Source of the DNA: Chloroflexota bacterium | GTDB taxonomy: Bacteria > Chloroflexota > Limnocylindria > Limnocylindrales > CSP1-4 | Assembly (NCBI GenBank): GCA_025351245.1 | Contig: JANXWH010000008.1 | Span: 1 to 45,637 of the forward strand | Direction: 5' to 3' | Length of the DNA: 45,637 nucleotides | Shown: in pieces, positions 42,634 to 45,637 of the stretch | Layout: each line of letters starts with the position of its first letter | Position numbering within the stretch: the stretch's first letter is position 1 | Notes under the pieces: model-generated | What the model was told of the DNA's origin: nothing | Database searches by the model: none | The model's input: only the letters and a program-made list of their open reading frames with translations | Made by a program: the position numbers and the translations under genes

Positions 42634-43205
42634 CCGGTGTCGACGAGGTTGCGGTCGAGCGGCTCGTGGCGGCGGCGAAGCAGGGCGACGCGATGGCGTT
42701 CGGCCGGATCTTTGACATCTACCACAGCCGGGTCCATCGGTACATCGTCGCCCGCACCCACAACCCGGCCGACGCGGAGGATCTGACCCAGCTGGTGTTC
42801 CTGAAGGCACTCGAGGCGCTCCCACGCTACGAGGCACGCGGCATCCCCTTCGGGGGTTGGCTCTTCAGGCTGGCCAGGAACACGGTGATCGACCACGCGC
42901 GGACGCACCGGGAGCACGCAGACCTGGACGCGGTCATGGAGCGGCCCGGCGACGAGCCGGAACCCGGGGCCAACGCCGTTGCCCGGGAAGAGATCGAGGC
43001 GGTCGGGCAGGCGCTCGCCGCGCTCACGGACGAACAACGAGAAGCGATCGCGCTCCGCTTCTTCGCCGGGCTCTCCGCCCGGGAGGCGGCAGCGGCGATG
43101 GGCAGGCAGGAAGGAACGGTCCGGGGGCTCCAGTTCCGGGCGATCGCGGCGCTTCGCCGCCACCTGGGGCTGGATGCAGGCGACGACGAGGACCGACGAG
43201 GATGA
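42630..43205 (+). CDS. ECF RNA polymerase sigma factor
   Basis: The 191-residue protein has sigma region 2 (GRIFDIYHSRVHRYIVARTH, then AEDLTQLVFLKALEALPRYE in parts and WLFRLARNTVIDHAR) and region 4 (LAALTDEQREAIALRFFAGLS in parts, AAAAMGRQEGTVRGLQFRAI). It directs RNA polymerase to a small regulon, probably under control of the next gene. ATG 42630 overlaps the phosphatase stop; its own stop overlaps the next gene as ATGA. Confidence 0.93.
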   Translation: MTGVDEVAVERLVAAAKQGDAMAFGRIFDIYHSRVHRYIVARTHNPADAEDLTQLVFLKALEALPRYEARGIPFGGWLFRLARNTVIDHARTHREHADLDAVMERPGDEPEPGANAVAREEIEAVGQALAALTDEQREAIALRFFAGLSAREAAAAMGRQEGTVRGLQFRAIAALRRHLGLDAGDDEDRRG

Positions 43206-44011
43206 CGATGCACCGGCAGGACGATTGGGGCGACGACGGAGAGCTGCGGGCTCGTCTGGATGCCTATGCCGCGTCCCGCCTGGAACCCGATCCCGCCGCG
43301 ACCGCACGTGCACGAGCCACCGTCATGGCCCAGGCCCTCCTCGGTTGGGGCGCCAGGCGAACGGTTGACGACGCGCCCGGACGCGGCCTCCTCGGACGGA
43401 TCTTCCGGCGGCCCGCGCTGGCCGCGACGGCCGCGCTGCTCGGGCTGGCGCTGGTAGCCGGCGGAACCGTGGCCGCGGCGGAACCGGGCGGTCCGCTCTA
43501 CGGCGCCCGGCTCTGGGTGGAGACATTGACGCTGCCGAGCGACGCGAATGGTCGCGCGGCCGCCGAGCTGGACCGGCTCCAGGCCCGCCTCGACGACGCG
43601 ACGGCCGCCGCGGCGAATGGGAACGGCGACGCCGTCACCGCGGCGCTCGACGCGTACCGACAGACGCTGGCCGGCGCGTCCGCCGCGGCCGGCGGCGACC
43701 CGACCCGCGAGGAGCCCCTCGTCGCCGAGCTCGGACGGCACCAGGCAGTCCTCGGGGCGCTCGCCACGCGGGTCCCCCCGACCGCCGCGGCGGCGATCCA
43801 ACAGGCGGTCCAGCGGACCCAGGACAAGATCAACGCGATCATCGAAGCACCATCGCGGCCCGGCAGGACCCCGAACCCGGGGCAGCCGAACGGGACGCCG
43901 AACCCGGGGCAGCCCGGCAGGACCCCGAACCCGGGGAGCGCGGGGCATTCGCCGGATCCGGGCCACCCCACGAACCCGAGCGACCCGGACAAGACGCCTC
44001 CAGCGCCCTGA
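43202..44011 (+). CDS. Membrane protein with DUF5667-like domain, putative regulator of the ECF sigma factor
   Basis: The 269-residue protein has a cytoplasmic segment of about 75 residues, one membrane helix (LAATAALLGLALVAGGTVAA), and an outside part with EPGGPLYGARLWVETLTLP followed by a helical region (AAELDRLQARLDDATAAA), the pattern of DUF5667. The tail repeats NPGQP/TPNPG several times. DUF5667 proteins are commonly encoded after ECF sigma factors, so an anti-sigma or sensor role is inferred; no classic zinc anti-sigma HxxxCxxC motif is seen. ATG 43202 overlaps the sigma stop; ATG 43208 is possible. Confidence 0.8.
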   Translation: MTMHRQDDWGDDGELRARLDAYAASRLEPDPAATARARATVMAQALLGWGARRTVDDAPGRGLLGRIFRRPALAATAALLGLALVAGGTVAAAEPGGPLYGARLWVETLTLPSDANGRAAAELDRLQARLDDATAAAANGNGDAVTAALDAYRQTLAGASAAAGGDPTREEPLVAELGRHQAVLGALATRVPPTAAAAIQQAVQRTQDKINAIIEAPSRPGRTPNPGQPNGTPNPGQPGRTPNPGSAGHSPDPGHPTNPSDPDKTPPAP

Positions 44012-44068
44012 CGCTGACCGGCCTTCGCTTCCCGCGATCCGCGACTGGTGCGCGGGCGCCCGGCCCGG

Positions 44069-44074
44069 TAATCT
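44069..44074 (+). promoter_or_regulatory. -10 hexamer, leaderless promoter of the MBL-fold gene
   Basis: TAATCT ends 7 nt before ATG 44082; no Shine-Dalgarno sequence in range except GCGGG touching the start. Confidence 0.45.
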
Positions 44075-44081
44075 CCGCGGG

Positions 44082-44840
44082 ATGGAGCTCCTCGTCGTCG
44101 GATCAGGCGCCGCGTACCCGGATCGACCCGGGACCGCCTCCTCGTGCTACGTCGTGCTGCATGACGGGGCAGCGATCTGCCTGGACCTGGGCCAGGGCGC
44201 GTTCGCGGGCCTCGCCGGCCGATTGGAACCCGCGGACCTGGCGGGCGTGGTCATCAGCCATCTGCACCCCGACCACTTCGTCGACCTCGTCGCACTCCGC
44301 CACTACCTGCGCTACGAGTTCGAGCCCCCGCGGCGCATGCGCGTGATCGCGCCTGCAGGGTTGCGGGGGCGGCTGGACGGCGTGACGGGCGAGCCAGATT
44401 TCGCGGCCGGGACGCTCGAGATCGAGGATCGTGGCGCGGGCCATGTCCAGGTCGGGCCGTTCGACCTGGAGAGCCGTCGCGTGACCCACACGGCCGACAG
44501 CTTCGCGACCCGCGTCACGCTCGCGGCCGCGGCTGACGGGCCGGCGATCGTCTACTCCGGAGATTGCGGGCGCGCCGCGGACCTGGCGCCGCTCATCGGC
44601 CCGGGGGACATGCTGCTGTGCGAAGTGGCGTTCGGCCCGGGCCCGATCCCCGTCCCGGATCTGCACCTCGACGGGGCGGCCGTGGGACGCCTCGCCGCCG
44701 AGACCCGCGTCTCGCAGGTGCTCCTCACGCACCTCCAGATGAAGCGCGACCCCGCAGCCACGCTGGCGGCGGCTCGTGCCGGGTATGGCGGGCAGGTCTC
44801 GCTGGTCAGCGACGGGGATCGCATCCCGATCACGGGCTGA
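44082..44840 (+). CDS. MBL-fold metallohydrolase
   Basis: The 252-residue protein has the metallo-beta-lactamase signature SHLHPDH (binding two metals), further ligands in SGDCGRA and LLTHLQ, and the N-terminal MELLVVGSGAAYPDRPGTAS. Together with AICLDLGQGAFAGL this is the RNase Z / ElaC-like branch (COG1234). tRNA 3' processing is possible, but the protein lacks the long exosite arm, and the tRNA in this window encodes CCA, so a phosphodiesterase or other hydrolase is equally likely. Confidence 0.88.
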   Translation: MELLVVGSGAAYPDRPGTASSCYVVLHDGAAICLDLGQGAFAGLAGRLEPADLAGVVISHLHPDHFVDLVALRHYLRYEFEPPRRMRVIAPAGLRGRLDGVTGEPDFAAGTLEIEDRGAGHVQVGPFDLESRRVTHTADSFATRVTLAAAADGPAIVYSGDCGRAADLAPLIGPGDMLLCEVAFGPGPIPVPDLHLDGAAVGRLAAETRVSQVLLTHLQMKRDPAATLAAARAGYGGQVSLVSDGDRIPITG

Positions 44841-44932
44841 GACGGGGCTCCGCGGTTCTGCCTGGCTCCTTCGGCCCCACGCCCGATGCTCGGCGAGATG
44901 GCCGCCTCCGCGCGCCTGCCCGGAAATAGACA

Positions 44933-44965
44933 GACGGGGCGCGTCCAGGCTAGACGCGCCCCGTC
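44933..44965 (-). terminator. Hairpin terminator, 13-bp perfect stem
   Basis: GACGGGGCGCGTC and GACGCGCCCCGTC flank a 7-nt loop. On the minus strand it is followed by TGTCTATTTCC, moderately T-rich, so it best fits termination of the surface-protein gene; it could also end the MBL gene from the other side. Confidence 0.6.
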
Positions 44966-45002
44966 GAGGTCTCGGGGACCCAAGAGTCAGGACCGGCGGT
45001 GA

Positions 45003-45038
45003 CGAGCCCCCGGGTCCGGCGTGCCGGTCGGGGGCTCG
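45003..45038 (-). terminator. Hairpin just after the surface-protein stop
   Basis: CGAGCCCCCG pairs with CGGGGGCTCG, and an inner CCGGC-GT-GCCGG extends the stem. It begins 18 bases past the stop codon of the minus-strand gene. No T tract follows directly. Confidence 0.5.
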
Positions 45039-45056
45039 CGGTCGATCGTCGGAGGC

Positions 45057-45637
45057 CTAGCTCCGGCGGTTTCGCCGACGGGCTCGTGCCGGCTTCGGGG
45101 TGACAAACCCGAGGACCAGCCCGAACGCTGCGAGTGCGAGGAGGACGAGCATCAGGTTGTTGCCCGTGCCGCTCCCCTGCGGGACAGAGCTCGTGTCGGT
45201 AGGTGGCGGTGTCACACGCGGTGTGGCCGTTGCCGCCAGCACCGCGCCCGGGATCGCCACCTCGCGGGAGGCGGAGGCGGGCGCGGTCTGGTCGCTGACG
45301 ATGGAGGCGACGTTCGTAAGAGGCTGGGGGCGCGCGTCGGCGCCCGTGAGGACGACGACCTTGTAGCTCACCGTCCCGCTCGCGGAGAGCGTCGACCACT
45401 TCCAGGTGATGGTGCGGGTGGTCGCGTTCCAGGTGCCCGGCCCGCCGGTGCCGTCATTCGAGATCGCGGTGGGGGCGCCGTAGCCCTGCGGCAGGACGTC
45501 CGTGATGACCGCGTTCGTGACCGGCCCGTTGCCGAGCGTGTAGGTCAGGGTGAAGGTGAGCGTGTCGCCGATCTTCGCCGACGGCACGTCGAGGATCGGA
45601 TCGGTCCCGTTCGTGTTGCCCGTGACCGCCTTGGCGA
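45057..45637 (-). CDS. Surface protein with DUF11 repeat and C-terminal membrane anchor (5' end outside window)
   Basis: Only the C-terminal 193 residues are in the window; the frame is open at the edge. A DUF11-type domain is visible (VTGNTNGTDPILDVPSAKIGDTL in parts, TFTLTYTLGNGPVTNAVITD in parts, VLPQGYG, then VVVLTGADARPQPLTNVASI in parts). A Thr/Pro linker follows, then a membrane helix (LMLVLLALAAFGLVLGFV) and a basic tail (RARRRNRRS). This is the layout of outward-facing proteins anchored at the C-terminus; no LPxTG sorting motif is present. Two hairpins follow the gene. Confidence 0.85.
   Translation of the reverse strand, partial: AKAVTGNTNGTDPILDVPSAKIGDTLTFTLTYTLGNGPVTNAVITDVLPQGYGAPTAISNDGTGGPGTWNATTRTITWKWSTLSASGTVSYKVVVLTGADARPQPLTNVASIVSDQTAPASASREVAIPGAVLAATATPRVTPPPTDTSSVPQGSGTGNNLMLVLLALAAFGLVLGFVTPKPARARRRNRRS

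Noticed and set aside
44082-44840. Firm call of RNase Z for the MBL-fold protein
   Set aside because: The flexible arm that defines tRNA-processing RNase Z is not evident, and the whole COG1234 branch contains other hydrolases.

Overview
The window is a very GC-rich (about 70% or more), gene-dense bacterial chromosome segment. No phage, transposase or CRISPR content is visible. Gene style suggests a Chloroflexota-like bacterium, with Actinomycetota as an alternative: Pro/Ser-rich membrane anchors, a PASTA kinase, an L25/CTC protein, an ECF42 sigma factor with a YCII protein, and DUF11 and DUF3105 proteins. Two translational habits recur. Many genes have a TANNNT-like -10 hexamer ending 6-9 nt before an ATG or GTG, as expected for leaderless mRNAs. 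Nine gene pairs overlap by four bases as NTGA.

Layout. 1-2217 (minus): a processive GT2 glycosyltransferase, then a partial MprF/DUF2156-type membrane protein cut by the window edge. 2410-5517 (plus): small membrane proteins, TatA, a ferritin whose best start codon is ATT, and a lipoprotein. 5564-7212 (minus): YCII protein and ECF42-type sigma factor. 7442-12128: a stand-alone LigD-type polymerase domain (plus) and a LigC-type ATP-dependent DNA ligase (minus), with a serine hydrolase and a small membrane protein between them; no Ku gene is present. 12233-14485 (minus): malic enzyme and a universal stress protein. 14798-16701 (minus): an ABC-2 exporter with a recognisable promoter and operator-like repeat. 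16892-22371: methyltransferase, L25 (minus), response regulator and histidine kinase, HtrA protease. 22429-25804 (minus): folate operon led by an unrecognised four-cysteine protein, then folC, folP and folB. 25970-30390: Ig-like surface protein, zinc-ribbon protein, PASTA Ser/Thr kinase (minus), galU (minus). 30549-35000 (minus): EamA transporter, membrane proteins, tRNA-Glu, a repeat-rich gap and a methyltransferase-like protein with an internal tandem duplication. 35019-36732 (minus): a truncated GH13 amylase remnant beside a LacI regulator with two tandem operators. 36974-44840 (plus): membrane protein, DUF3105 protein, FAH hydrolase, then tdh-kbl-PHP phosphatase-ECF sigma-DUF5667-like regulator, then an MBL-fold hydrolase. 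45057-45637 (minus): the C-terminal part of a DUF11 surface protein followed by two hairpins.

Functional threads: threonine breakdown (Tdh makes 2-amino-3-ketobutyrate, Kbl cleaves it to glycine and acetyl-CoA) in the same transcription unit as an ECF sigma factor; folate synthesis; dispersed NHEJ-like repair enzymes; envelope sensing and quality control. No complete new system is proven. The items most worth checking are non-canonical starts (ATT, CTG) at operon positions, leaderless promoters, the Ku-less polymerase/ligase pair, and the four-cysteine protein tied to folC.
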